This document shows positions 43,031 through 52,249 of a stretch of DNA of 64,000 nucleotides, one piece after another; the stretch's first letter is position 1; every line of letters starts with the position of its first letter. The position numbers and the translations under genes are program-made. Below the pieces are notes generated by a model, which searched no databases, was not told the DNA's origin, and saw only the letters and a program-made list of their open reading frames with translations. Source of the stretch: Leptospira ognonensis (GTDB lineage Bacteria > Spirochaetota > Leptospiria > Leptospirales > Leptospiraceae); contig NZ_RQGD01000010.1 in the NCBI RefSeq assembly GCF_004770745.1, positions 62,001 through 126,000 on the forward strand. Reading direction: 5' to 3'.

Positions 43031-44636
43031 ATGGGCCTGCAGTTACTTTTGGAGTTTCGAGAAAATTTTCGTGTGGAGGAGGAGAGGCGGTTTGCCATTC
43101 GAGTGTTTTAGCACCCCAAGGATTCGCAGGCGCTTTTTCACCAGCAACCATTCCATGAATGATCGTGATGAGACCCACGATAAAACCTAAGGCAATGAGC
43201 CATGAGCCCACTGTCGATATTTGGTTTAAGTTTGTGTATTCTGGAAGGTAATCGAAATACCTTCTAGGCATTCCCATTGCTCCGAGAATGAACTGAGGGA
43301 AAAAAGTAACATTAAATCCGGTGAAGATGAATACCCAAGAGATACGTCCGCCTAAATCGGAAGTCATACGACCAAACATCTTAGGAAACCAATAGTAGAT
43401 ACCACCCATAAGGGCCATCAGCGTTCCACCGACCATCACATAATGAAAGTGAGCCACAACGAAATACGTGTCATGAAAGTGAACGTCCATTCCCGTAGAG
43501 GCGAGCATCACACCCGTCAAACCACCTATGGTAAAGAGGAACATAAAGCCGATCGCAAAGAGCATGGGAGCCTCAAACGAAACCGTTCCGCGATACATCG
43601 TTGAAATCCAGTTGAAGAGTTTGATCGCTGTTGGCACACCCACGAGCATGGTGATCACAGAAAAAACAACACCTGCAAAGGTAGATTGTCCCGAGACAAA
43701 CATGTGGTGACCCCAAACCAGAAACGATACCGCCGCAATTGCAACAGATGAATACGCAATGGCTCGGTATCCAAAGATCGTTTTTTTAGAGAATGCAGTG
43801 ATGAGTTCGGAGATCACACCCATCGCTGGTAGGATCATGATATAAACCGCAGGGTGGGAATAGAACCAGAAGAAATGTTGGAAGAGAACGGGATCCCCGC
43901 CAAGATCTGGATCAAAAATTCCCACGCCAAGAGTCTTTTCCATCGCAAGAAGGAGGAGAGTGATCGCGAGGATCGGTGTTGCTAAAATTTGAATGATAGA
44001 TGTGGAGTAAAGGGCCCAAATCATAAGGGGAATTCTGTCCATGGTCATCCCAGGAGCACGAAGCTTATGAGTCGTGACGATAAAGTTAAGTCCAGTCAAG
44101 ATGGAGGAAAATCCCATCGTAAAGGCGCCCATAACCAAAAGGATCACACCATTTCCGGTTTTCGCAGTCGAGTAAGGAGTGTAAAAAGTCCATCCTGTGT
44201 CCACTTGGTTGAAATACATGGAAGAAGCAGCAAGTAGTGCTCCTGCAACAAAGATGTAATAAGATGCTAAATTGAGCCGAGGAAAGGCAACATCCTTAGC
44301 ACCCAACTGGATCGGAAGCACAAAGTTTCCAAGGAAAGCAGGGATACCGGGAATGATGACCATGAAAACCATGATCGCACCGTGGAAAGTCATGAACTTA
44401 TTGTAAGTGTCTGGATCAAGGAGAGGAGTATTTCCAAATTTCGCAAGGTGCAAGCGGATCCCCATGGCAAAAAAACCACCAATGAGGAAGAGTGTTGCTA
44501 CAGTTGCGAAATACATGATACCAATGCGTTTATGGTCTTTTGTTGTGAGCCAAGACCAAATACCTGGACTATGATTCAGATAGTTGTCGCCGTGCGTTGC
44601 ATGGCCGTGAGCTGTTTTTGTTTGCGCTGAACTCAT
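43017..44636 (-). CDS. ctaD: cytochrome c oxidase subunit I, A2-type
   Basis: A 539-residue haem-copper oxidase core with ~12 helices. Haem and copper ligands are visible: FHGAIMVF, YSHPAVY with the CuB histidine, WGHHMFVSG and VAHFHYVMVGG. YSHPAVY replaces the Glu of the classical GHPEV motif, the mark of A2-type oxidases such as Thermus/Rhodothermus caa3, in which Tyr-Ser substitute in the D proton channel. Strong ribosome site (AAGGAG). It reduces oxygen to water and pumps protons. Confidence 0.97.
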   Translation of the reverse strand: MSSAQTKTAHGHATHGDNYLNHSPGIWSWLTTKDHKRIGIMYFATVATLFLIGGFFAMGIRLHLAKFGNTPLLDPDTYNKFMTFHGAIMVFMVIIPGIPAFLGNFVLPIQLGAKDVAFPRLNLASYYIFVAGALLAASSMYFNQVDTGWTFYTPYSTAKTGNGVILLVMGAFTMGFSSILTGLNFIVTTHKLRAPGMTMDRIPLMIWALYSTSIIQILATPILAITLLLLAMEKTLGVGIFDPDLGGDPVLFQHFFWFYSHPAVYIMILPAMGVISELITAFSKKTIFGYRAIAYSSVAIAAVSFLVWGHHMFVSGQSTFAGVVFSVITMLVGVPTAIKLFNWISTMYRGTVSFEAPMLFAIGFMFLFTIGGLTGVMLASTGMDVHFHDTYFVVAHFHYVMVGGTLMALMGGIYYWFPKMFGRMTSDLGGRISWVFIFTGFNVTFFPQFILGAMGMPRRYFDYLPEYTNLNQISTVGSWLIALGFIVGLITIIHGMVAGEKAPANPWGAKTLEWQTASPPPHENFLETPKVTAGPYDFR

Positions 44637-44646
44637 CTTTTCTCCT

Positions 44647-45609
44647 TTATTTGATTGTTTTGATGTATTCGATTAGATTTTCGACTTCTTCGTCGGTCAA
44701 TTGACCTTGGAAGAGAGGCATCGCTGGTGGGTAAGATTCTACAATTTTTGCCGTGGAAACTAGAATCGACTCTCTGAGATAATTATCATCCGCAGAAGCA
44801 GCAGAACCGTCTGCAAACTTACGATTGCTACCGAAAAGACCTTTCATGGTCGGTCCTACAATTCTTGATCCATCGATAGAATGGCAGCTGGCACATGCTC
44901 TTTGCGCAAATATCACCTTACCCTTGTCAGCAGGGGTATCAGCACCTTTTTTCTCAGCGTGATACCATGCAGCATACTCTTCCGAAGGTACTGCCTTGAT
45001 TTTAATCATCATGCCTGAGTGTTTGGTTCCACAGTATTCTGTGCAGAAAACAATGTATTCACCAGGTTGGGTGGGTTCAAACCACATTTGTGTATATCTT
45101 CCCGGAACCGCGTCTTGTTTAGCACGGAAGGTCGGTACGAAAAAGCTATGAATCACGTCTTTTGAAGTGAGGATCAGCTTAGTTGCTTTTCCTGCAGGAA
45201 CGATGAGTGGATCATTTGCAGAGCTATAAAACTCTTTACCGTTTGCATATTTGTAAGTCCATGCCCACTGTTCCGCTGTTACATGGATCTCCGCAGCGAT
45301 ATCTGTTGGTGGCACACGAAGTTTTTCAAAGATCACCATCCCCCAATAAAAAATCACCATCATGATGACAAGAGGAATGAAGGACCATAAAAATTCCGCA
45401 AAGTTGTTGTGAGTGATATAAGCAGATTTTTGGTCTGCTGTGGTTCGTTTGAATTTAATCAGGAACCAAGTCATCCCGCCTATTAAAATGACAAACGAGA
45501 TCAAGCTCGAAATGATTAGAAAAGCGTAGAGAAGGTCTACCTCTTTTGCGATTTCAGTCGCTTGAATCGGCATGAACGTGGTCGCTGGGTAGCTGGTAAT
45601 CCAAGACAT
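44647..45609 (-). CDS. ctaC: cytochrome c oxidase subunit II with fused cytochrome c (caa3)
   Basis: A 320-residue protein: two N-terminal helices, a CuA cupredoxin domain (WAWTYKY, then CTEYCGTKHSGM with the two Cys, His and Met ligands) and a C-terminal cytochrome c domain (CASCHS, axial Met in PPAMPLF). The fused haem makes it a caa3-type oxidase receiving electrons from a small cytochrome c or directly. Its ATG directly follows the SCO stop (TAG-ATG), and the ribosome site AAGGAG lies inside the SCO gene end. Confidence 0.96.
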   Translation of the reverse strand: MSWITSYPATTFMPIQATEIAKEVDLLYAFLIISSLISFVILIGGMTWFLIKFKRTTADQKSAYITHNNFAEFLWSFIPLVIMMVIFYWGMVIFEKLRVPPTDIAAEIHVTAEQWAWTYKYANGKEFYSSANDPLIVPAGKATKLILTSKDVIHSFFVPTFRAKQDAVPGRYTQMWFEPTQPGEYIVFCTEYCGTKHSGMMIKIKAVPSEEYAAWYHAEKKGADTPADKGKVIFAQRACASCHSIDGSRIVGPTMKGLFGSNRKFADGSAASADDNYLRESILVSTAKIVESYPPAMPLFQGQLTDEEVENLIEYIKTIK

Positions 45610-46455
45610 CTACAAGACTCCTTGACGGTTATTGTTTGATATTTTTCGCCAGTTAATAAATAAAAACGAAGCCAAAACAAGGAGTGTTACTCCTGCGCCC
45701 ATTTGCATTATTCTGTATGCGTATATCGTATATTTATTTTTTCGTGGGTCAAATTGAAAGCAAAATAAAGCAAATTTGTCTACAAAACTTCCAATCTTAC
45801 CTTCACTCGCTTCCATGAAAGCAAGTCTCAAGTCCCTTTCCCCAAATTGTATCCCTTGAAAGATTCTGGAGACTTCTGCATTAGGGGTTAATACATAAAT
45901 GCCACTGGCATGTACGTATTGTTTCGCTTCTTCATCCCACCTGTATTTAAATTCTAGCTGGCTTAGCAAAGCATTGATGGATTCAATGCTTCCTGTCAGT
46001 AAATGAAAACCATTCTCAACTCCGACTCGACCATATGCTTTTAGATAGGCGGCTTTTTTTGGTGCAGAGACTTCCTGATTTTCCGCAGGATTGATGGAGA
46101 CAGCTATGTATTGAAATTCTTTACCCGCAGTCCAATCGAGTTTCTTCAGGGCATTCATCACTCCATTCATATGGTAATTACAAAGCGTGGGGCATTTGAA
46201 ATAAACAGGTGAAAGAAGAATGGGTTTTCCGGCTTGGATGAAATCTTTAAGATTTACATCCTTTCCCGTTTCATCTTGGAAGATGAGATTTACGTTTAAT
46301 TTTTTCCCCGTAACATCAGTAAATCCAATGTTTTCGAGATCTTTCGGGAGTTTGTTTTCCTTTGTTAAATTCGCGTGCGGATCATAGGAATGCAGTGCAA
46401 GCGGGAAGTAAGTTAAGAATAAAAAGCAAATCAGCTTTTTGGAAAGAGAATTCAC
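45610..46455 (-). CDS. SCO1/SenC copper chaperone for CuA assembly
   Basis: A 281-residue exported protein with a signal anchor, a thioredoxin-fold domain holding the copper-binding CPTLC motif and a distal His (YVHASGIYVL), and a C-terminal membrane helix (~250-270). SCO proteins deliver or reduce copper for the CuA centre of subunit II, immediately downstream. The likely start is a GTG at 46455. C-terminal tethering is a common variation in SCO proteins beside caa3 oxidases. Confidence 0.92.
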   Translation of the reverse strand: MNSLSKKLICFLFLTYFPLALHSYDPHANLTKENKLPKDLENIGFTDVTGKKLNVNLIFQDETGKDVNLKDFIQAGKPILLSPVYFKCPTLCNYHMNGVMNALKKLDWTAGKEFQYIAVSINPAENQEVSAPKKAAYLKAYGRVGVENGFHLLTGSIESINALLSQLEFKYRWDEEAKQYVHASGIYVLTPNAEVSRIFQGIQFGERDLRLAFMEASEGKIGSFVDKFALFCFQFDPRKNKYTIYAYRIMQMGAGVTLLVLASFLFINWRKISNNNRQGVL

Positions 46456-46477
46456 GTAATCGATTTCGCTTTCTTAC

Positions 46478-46630
46478 TTACTTCGTTTGTGACGTGCCTT
46501 CGCCAAAACCAGGGTTCTCAGGAGTGCCTGGGTGGACGAAAGAGATGTATACAAAGAACATGAGGTTCAATGCGAGAGTGATTAAAAATGTTAAGTAGCC
46601 ACTTTTATTATAAAGATCTTGGTTCGACAT
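46478..46630 (-). CDS. 50-residue single-helix protein at head of the oxidase operon
   Basis: A 50-residue protein with one membrane helix (YLTFLITLALNLMFFVYISFV) and a Pro/Gly tail (HPGTPENPGFGEGTSQTK). A strong ribosome site, GAGGAAGGA, precedes ATG 46630. It is the first gene of the minus-strand oxidase operon, 22 bp upstream of the SCO gene. Small single-helix proteins often accompany haem-copper oxidases (CcoQ/CtaG-like accessory), but no family can be named. The frame continues upstream to 46753 without a start preferable to 46630. Confidence 0.7.
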   Translation of the reverse strand: MSNQDLYNKSGYLTFLITLALNLMFFVYISFVHPGTPENPGFGEGTSQTK

Positions 46631-46758
46631 GTAGTTCCTTCCTCTTTTATAGTCTATCTTATGAGCCAAGGAAAATCTCCAACAATTTTTAGGTTTCTCT
46701 GGATTTAATTTATTTTCCCTAGGGTTCCTCTGAGAAATATTGTGGAAACACACAGAAG

Positions 46759-47637
46759 ATGAAAATCCAACGACTTTATTTTATTCTCACGGGTCTCATT
46801 TTATTCAATATGATCTTCGGTCCCCTCGTGCGGGCCACAGATTCAGGTCTCGCCTGCCCCGATTGGCCGCTATGCCATGGTAAATTTGTCCCTGAGTGGA
46901 CGTTTCACATATTTATGGAAGTAGGACATCGCTTCTACTCAGGATTTCTGGGCCTGATCGTACTATTTGGGTTTATTAACATCCTAAGAGACGCAGATTT
47001 ACGTGCTCAGTTTTTGCTTCCTGCAACCTTAAGCATGATTTTTTTAATCAGCCAAGTGATCTTAGGTGCCTTAACTGTCACCAAACTTCTTCACCCAACA
47101 ACGGTTAACCTCCATTTATTAAATGCGATCTTACTGCTACTCACTTGCCTACTGATCGGGCTTTTAGCTAAAGAAAAGAAAGCAACAGAATTTATCTTTC
47201 AGGTGAAAGCAAATTACCTTTTTATCCTGCTACTAGTGGGCATCATCTACCAAATCTTCCTTGGCGGTAAGGTCAGTTCCAACTACGCTGGACTTGCTTG
47301 TCCTGATTTTCCTACGTGTTATGGAACTTTTTTTCCGGAGCTGAGTGGCACGATTCGTTACCAGATGGAACACAGGTGGTTTGGCTACATTGTTGCCCTG
47401 CTTGTGTATGGAACAGCTAGTTATGCAATTTTTGAAATCGAAAACAAACAAGTAAAAAAATATTTGAAGATCGCTTGTTATCTAATCACCATTCAAATCC
47501 TACTTGGTGCTTTTAATGTCATCTACCAATTGCCGAAATTATTAACAGGTGTGCATACTTTAAACGCAGTCGCCACCTTACTGGTTTGTTTTATCGCCTC
47601 CTTTTATCATTTCAGAACCCCTAGGATACAGAAGTAA
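46759..47637 (+). CDS. ctaA: haem A synthase (COX15/CtaA)
   Basis: A 292-residue eight-helix protein. Two homologous halves carry cysteine pairs, SGLACPDWPLCHG and AGLACPDFPTCYG, and histidines at EVGHRFYSG, NLHLLNA, EHRWFGY and GVHTLNA that bind haem. It oxidises the haem O methyl group to haem A for the aa3 centre. It is divergent from the oxidase operon with 128 bp between starts, and precedes ctaB by 7 bp. Confidence 0.95.
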   Translation: MKIQRLYFILTGLILFNMIFGPLVRATDSGLACPDWPLCHGKFVPEWTFHIFMEVGHRFYSGFLGLIVLFGFINILRDADLRAQFLLPATLSMIFLISQVILGALTVTKLLHPTTVNLHLLNAILLLLTCLLIGLLAKEKKATEFIFQVKANYLFILLLVGIIYQIFLGGKVSSNYAGLACPDFPTCYGTFFPELSGTIRYQMEHRWFGYIVALLVYGTASYAIFEIENKQVKKYLKIACYLITIQILLGAFNVIYQLPKLLTGVHTLNAVATLLVCFIASFYHFRTPRIQK

Positions 47638-47644
47638 AACATTC

Positions 47645-48499
47645 ATGTTTAAAATTTGGAACCAACTAACAAAGCCTAGGGTTTCCGTTTTGGTACTGGC
47701 GACTGTTTTCCCAGGATTGTATCTCGGGATGACTGAATCGCCGCCTCTCTCACTCATAGCCATTACACTTTTCGGCACATATTTAATGAGCAGTGCTTCT
47801 TTCATTCTCAACCAATACATCGAGTGGGAGAAAGATGCCGTTATGTATCGGACAAAACAGAGACCGATCCCTTCGGGGGTCGTTTCGCCGAAACAAGCGC
47901 TTGGACTTGGCATCATCACGATGTTAGTTGCCTTTTGGATTTTATATTATTATGTAAATTTGCTCACGGCTCTCGCTGCTTGGAGTGCTTTACTTTTGTA
48001 TGTCTTTCTATATACGATTTGGCTCAAACCTCGTACCGAACAAAATATCGTGGTGGGTGGGATTTCGGGATGTATTGGTCCACTCATTGGCTATGCTGCG
48101 GCAGCAAATGCCCTCCCCTTACCTGCTTGGGTTTTGTTTTTAATCATCTTTCTCTGGACACCAGCTCATTTTTGGGCACTCGCCATTTTCCTGAAAGAGG
48201 ATTATGAATTCGCAGGGATCCCTATGATGCCGGTCGTTTCTGGAATCGATAAAACCGTTCGACAAATCTTCTTCTATTCCATCGCCTATTCAGCGGCGGT
48301 CCTTGGTTTTTATTTCTGTGACGACCGAATGGGATTTATCTATCTTTCTTGCGCCATCCTCCTAACGATTCTTTTTGTTAGCTTCGCGTTCAAATTGATG
48401 AAGGTGAAAGAGCCACTCCTTGCAAAAAAGTTTTTTTTCTTTAGCATCTTACATCTATTTATTATCAGCTTTGCCATCGTCGTGGATTCAAGAGTCTGA
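47645..48499 (+). CDS. ctaB: protohaem IX farnesyltransferase (haem O synthase)
   Basis: A 284-residue UbiA-superfamily prenyltransferase with about nine helices. The prenyl-diphosphate/Mg motif is NQYIEWEKDAVMYRTKQRP (N-x3-D region) and the second motif is EDYEFAGIPMMPVVSG. It converts haem B to haem O for CtaA, immediately upstream. Together the pair supplies haem A for the caa3 oxidase on the opposite strand. Confidence 0.95.
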   Translation: MFKIWNQLTKPRVSVLVLATVFPGLYLGMTESPPLSLIAITLFGTYLMSSASFILNQYIEWEKDAVMYRTKQRPIPSGVVSPKQALGLGIITMLVAFWILYYYVNLLTALAAWSALLLYVFLYTIWLKPRTEQNIVVGGISGCIGPLIGYAAAANALPLPAWVLFLIIFLWTPAHFWALAIFLKEDYEFAGIPMMPVVSGIDKTVRQIFFYSIAYSAAVLGFYFCDDRMGFIYLSCAILLTILFVSFAFKLMKVKEPLLAKKFFFFSILHLFIISFAIVVDSRV

Positions 48500-48545
48500 T
48501 TTTTTTTAGTTGCCTTTCCCTTCTGTAGGAGCTAGCCTTTGCCCC

Positions 48546-49211
48546 ATGGGCATACTCTCTAGATACTTTTCTACGAATGATCTATCCGATATTAAAAATG
48601 CAGTCAAAGAAGCCGAAAGCAAAACCTCCGGAGAAATCGTTCCGTTCTTTGCCGAAGCTTCGCATCATTATAAAGAATGGATTTGGCTTGGTTCTTTTAT
48701 CGGTGGTGCACTGGGTGGATTTATACTCCTTGGTATGGATATAGGTGAGTATCGATCCTGGGATTATTCATCGCTAGAATCTATCACCTTTGTCTGGTCA
48801 GGTGCCTTTCTTGGTTTAGTGCTTAGCTTTTTTATTTCCAAGTTGCGATTGTTCCTAGTTCCTTATCGGTCCAAGGCTTTTTTCGTCAATTTAAAAGCCA
48901 AAGAAGCATTTTTAGATGAAGAAATATTTCGAACAGGAAACAGGACTGGCATTCTCATCTACATATCGTTATACGAGAAGATTGTTCGCATCCTTCCTGA
49001 CACCGGCATTGCTAACATCGTTCCTAAGTCCGATTGGGATGCAGCTGTGAATTTGATTGTCCAGGGTATGAAATCTGGCAAAAAGAAAGAGGGAATCGTT
49101 GCTTCGATTCTTTTTTGCGGTGAGCTCCTTGTAAAATATGGAATCAAAATTCAGAAAGACGATAAAAACGAAATTTCTGACGAGATCCGTGACGGTGGGA
49201 CTCAGCTTTAG
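48546..49211 (+). CDS. TPM-domain membrane protein
   Basis: About 221 residues from ATG 48546 (a TTG at 48510 is less likely). It starts with a TPM-type stretch (NDLSDIKNAVKEAESKTSGEIVPFF), interrupted by two helices (~36-56 and ~75-97), and continues with RTGILIYISLYEKIVRILPDTGI and a C-terminal tail. It is paired with the next TPM/YgcG-like gene, 11-17 bp downstream. Such proteins are thought to serve in envelope stability or photosystem-type repair in other taxa; here the role is unknown. Confidence 0.82.
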   Translation: MGILSRYFSTNDLSDIKNAVKEAESKTSGEIVPFFAEASHHYKEWIWLGSFIGGALGGFILLGMDIGEYRSWDYSSLESITFVWSGAFLGLVLSFFISKLRLFLVPYRSKAFFVNLKAKEAFLDEEIFRTGNRTGILIYISLYEKIVRILPDTGIANIVPKSDWDAAVNLIVQGMKSGKKKEGIVASILFCGELLVKYGIKIQKDDKNEISDEIRDGGTQL

Positions 49212-49228
49212 CTGCTCAAATCTTGCAC

Positions 49229-50122
49229 ATGATAAAATTTTCAAAGCTTCTCTCGCTTTTATACTTTTTGATTCTTACGAATCTAACGGCCATACCGATT
49301 CCAGAGCTCTCGCGCCGAGTTACAGATGCCGCAAATATACTTTCGCCAGAAACTGTTTCTCGCATTGAATCCCAATTAAAAGCACATGAAGATGCGACTT
49401 CCAATCAGATTGCTGTCTTAACCATTCCCTCTCTGGAGGGTGAGTCCATTGAGGAAGCGGCTGTTGCTGTTTTTGAAAAATGGAAGCTTGGTCAGAAATC
49501 TAAATCAAATGGTGTTTTACTCATCGTCGCACCAAACGACAGGAAAATGAGGATTGAAGTTGGATACGGGTTAGAAGGAGCGCTGACCGATCTCCAAGCC
49601 TCGCATATCATTAAAAAGGTGATTAGGCCAAAATTCAAGGCAGGGGATATGGATGGGGGGATCGAGGAAGGTGTCCAAGCTATCATTGATACCATCAAAG
49701 GTGAATACAAACCTGAGCTAACAGACGTTGATACGACTACCACGTCATCTGGGGAAAAAGGAAGTCTTTTCTATTTCCTTCCAGCCTTACTGTTTGCCGT
49801 TGGGGGATTATTTCTTTCTGGCTTTGTGGGCATGATCTTACTAGCGATGTCTTTTAATTTTTTTAAGGCAGGTTTTCTTGCCCTTCTCCCCTTTCTTTTT
49901 GTTAATTTTGCAACCTTCGCCGTTGTCATAGGACTTTTTATTTTGAAATTTACGCTCCTTCGTTCCACGTTCGAGGGTGGCAGCAGTGGTGGGGGCGGCG
50001 GTTTTTTTGGTGGTTTTGGTGGAGGGTCTTCCTCTGATTCTTGGTCTTCTTCTGATTCGAGTGACAGTTGGGGTGGAGGGGGTGGAGATTCTGGCGGTGG
50101 TGGATCTTCAGGGGACTGGTAA
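49229..50122 (+). CDS. TPM-domain exported protein with Gly/Ser-rich tail (YgcG-like)
   Basis: About 297 residues from ATG 49229. A signal peptide (to ~residue 22) precedes a TPM domain (VTDAANILSPETVSRIESQL, IEVGYGLEGALTD), one or two helices at ~185-235 and a C-terminal low-complexity tail of Gly and Ser with Trp/Asp, the classic build of the YgcG/TPM family. A membrane-anchored periplasmic protein is likely. It converges with the SpoIIE-phosphatase gene, stops 3 bp apart. Confidence 0.9.
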   Translation: MIKFSKLLSLLYFLILTNLTAIPIPELSRRVTDAANILSPETVSRIESQLKAHEDATSNQIAVLTIPSLEGESIEEAAVAVFEKWKLGQKSKSNGVLLIVAPNDRKMRIEVGYGLEGALTDLQASHIIKKVIRPKFKAGDMDGGIEEGVQAIIDTIKGEYKPELTDVDTTTTSSGEKGSLFYFLPALLFAVGGLFLSGFVGMILLAMSFNFFKAGFLALLPFLFVNFATFAVVIGLFILKFTLLRSTFEGGSSGGGGGFFGGFGGGSSSDSWSSSDSSDSWGGGGGDSGGGGSSGDW

Positions 50123-50125
50123 CTC

Positions 50126-52231
50126 TTATTTTAGATAGGAGCCCACTTCCAGAACTATCAAAGTTGCATCATCCTTCCAGGTAGATTTTTGTAAGACTTC
50201 GATCAACTTTGCACGGATGTGGATGGTCACATCTTCGAAGTCCAGAGAACGCGTGCTAACGATGATATCTGTTAGTTGACCAAGAGCTGCGACACCATCA
50301 TTTTCATTGAGCTCCTCAAACACCCCATCCGTAAAAAGAAAAATACGATCCCCGGCAGCTACTTTTTCCTCTTGGAAACCAAATCTATATTGCTCTAGAA
50401 TGCCGATAATGGGTCCCGTGTTTTCAAGTAAGACGAGCTCTCCATTTGCTTTATGAAGCAATTGGTTTTGCATCCCTGCGGCCGCGAATCGAAGGACGGA
50501 TTGTGAAAAGTCAAAATCAATCGTGACTGCTGGGAAGTAGATCTGCAGGTCCGAATTTTTGTCGTAAAAGTGCTGATTCAAATAATATAATAAATCATTT
50601 GGCTTGGTGGCAACCATATTGAGTCGTTCAAATTCGGACTGGATCATCATTGTATACAATGCAGCCTGTAGACCATGACCCGTAGCATCTCCAAGAAAGA
50701 TTCTAACATAGCCGTCTTGGATTTTCTTAACAAAAAATATATCACCGCCAACGTCTGCTATTGGCTGATAAATGGTATCTATCTCCAAAAAAGGGGACAG
50801 ATCGGGAACTATAGTTAATCCAGTAACGATACTTTTTGCAAGTTTCATATCTTTATTGATCTGATCTAACTTTGCCTGCAATTCTATAGTTTTTTCATTG
50901 GCTTTCAATTCTAGGCTTTCATTTAAATGCGTAAGTTGGGATCTAACTTCTTCTAAATCCTTATTTCTGATTGATAGCTGCTTAGCAAAAGTTTCTGCTT
51001 CCACAAATCCGCGCGAAAAGTTTCGAGCTATGGAAATAGACTGAAAGATAAACATCATAAAAATTCCGTAGTGCGAAAGCAAGGGATTGTATATGACCAG
51101 ATTGGTAACTAAAAAATCATTGATCATCGTTACAAGAAAGAGAACGAAGCTTAACATGAATAATCTGGAGCCAGTCTGTTTTGCTTTTATCGCACGAAGT
51201 ACAACTACAACCCCAATCGTTGCACCAGTTAAAGTAAATATCTGATATGGGATCATTAAATAGGTGTAAAACGAAGATTGAGTCAATAGGATCAGCATAC
51301 AAACGGCAAGACCAATGTTAAAGAAAACCTTATAAAGGGTTTTGGGAAAATACGCCGTGAAGGTAAGAAAGATGTATCGGCAAAAGACGGGAGGTATCAA
51401 AAAGAATGAGAGATAACTTAGCTTTAAATGCAACTCCCAGGGAATGCTTGGTATCAGTGCAATCAGATATTTATTCCCTGTTATGAACACTCTCAAACTG
51501 ATCAGTATGCATGTTAAAGCAAACCAATATGTATAAGGATCCTTTTTTCTATTTAGGTAAAGGAAGAGATGGTAGATTCCCATGAAAAAAATACTACCAA
51601 CTAGTAACATATCCTTCAGTATCTCTTTTTCATATTTAGCATGGATGGCTTGCGTTCGGCCGAGGGATATGACTTGGCCGGGTCCGCCTTTTTTGTGATG
51701 GTAATTTGATATGAGCAATATGAATTCTGATTCGTCATTTTCTGGAATAAAATCGACGACAAACGGACGATATTGGGGACGAGAATTTATTTCTATAGGC
51801 GAGACGATTCCGTTTTTGGAAACAAGTTTTCCTTCCACAAACAAAAGGTAGGCGGTCTCCATTTCAGGAACTCGCAAAGATAGTGATTGGTTCTTTAAAT
51901 TGTGTTTTACAAGAAGGCGAAACGATCCAAATCCATCGCCAGCTAAAAATCCACGCTCAAGAAAAGATCCAGTCCATGTTCCTGGGACGGTGAAATATTG
52001 GGTCGGACCGAGAGAATCGATGAGTGAGACATCTTTCGGAAAAACCAACAATTCAGGGTAATATTGCCATTCCCCTTTTAAAGGGACAGTGGCCTGATTT
52101 TTTTCAAATGCCTTTACAACATCTAGACTTCCCTTTGTTGCTTCCGGAACGATGTAGTCTGAATGACAGGCAAACAGAAATCCAACCAAAGACATACTGA
52201 GCAATGATACTAATTTTTTGACAAATACCAT
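50126..52231 (-). CDS. 7TM-DISM receptor fused to PP2C/SpoIIE phosphatase
   Basis: A 701-residue protein. Residues ~35-200 are an extracytoplasmic jelly-roll of the 7TMR-DISMED2 type (PGTWTGSFLERGF... and FILLISNYHHKKGGPGQ), then seven helices (~205-405), a coiled coil (~415-455) and a SpoIIE-type PP2C phosphatase (VGGDIFFVKK, FLGDATGHGLQAALYTMMI, FLFTDGVFEEL). The phosphatase usually dephosphorylates STAS proteins; two STAS proteins exist in this window, one only 3 kb upstream of this gene on the same strand. The outer ligand is unknown, carbohydrates being typical of the domain. Confidence 0.92.
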   Translation of the reverse strand: MVFVKKLVSLLSMSLVGFLFACHSDYIVPEATKGSLDVVKAFEKNQATVPLKGEWQYYPELLVFPKDVSLIDSLGPTQYFTVPGTWTGSFLERGFLAGDGFGSFRLLVKHNLKNQSLSLRVPEMETAYLLFVEGKLVSKNGIVSPIEINSRPQYRPFVVDFIPENDESEFILLISNYHHKKGGPGQVISLGRTQAIHAKYEKEILKDMLLVGSIFFMGIYHLFLYLNRKKDPYTYWFALTCILISLRVFITGNKYLIALIPSIPWELHLKLSYLSFFLIPPVFCRYIFLTFTAYFPKTLYKVFFNIGLAVCMLILLTQSSFYTYLMIPYQIFTLTGATIGVVVVLRAIKAKQTGSRLFMLSFVLFLVTMINDFLVTNLVIYNPLLSHYGIFMMFIFQSISIARNFSRGFVEAETFAKQLSIRNKDLEEVRSQLTHLNESLELKANEKTIELQAKLDQINKDMKLAKSIVTGLTIVPDLSPFLEIDTIYQPIADVGGDIFFVKKIQDGYVRIFLGDATGHGLQAALYTMMIQSEFERLNMVATKPNDLLYYLNQHFYDKNSDLQIYFPAVTIDFDFSQSVLRFAAAGMQNQLLHKANGELVLLENTGPIIGILEQYRFGFQEEKVAAGDRIFLFTDGVFEELNENDGVAALGQLTDIIVSTRSLDFEDVTIHIRAKLIEVLQKSTWKDDATLIVLEVGSYLK

Positions 52232-52249
52232 GCTCAGGAATTTAGGAGA

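Noticed and set aside
46631..46753. Extension of the 50-residue oxidase-operon protein to 46753
   Set aside because: The segment runs into the promoter region of divergent genes; ATG 46630 has a strong ribosome site.
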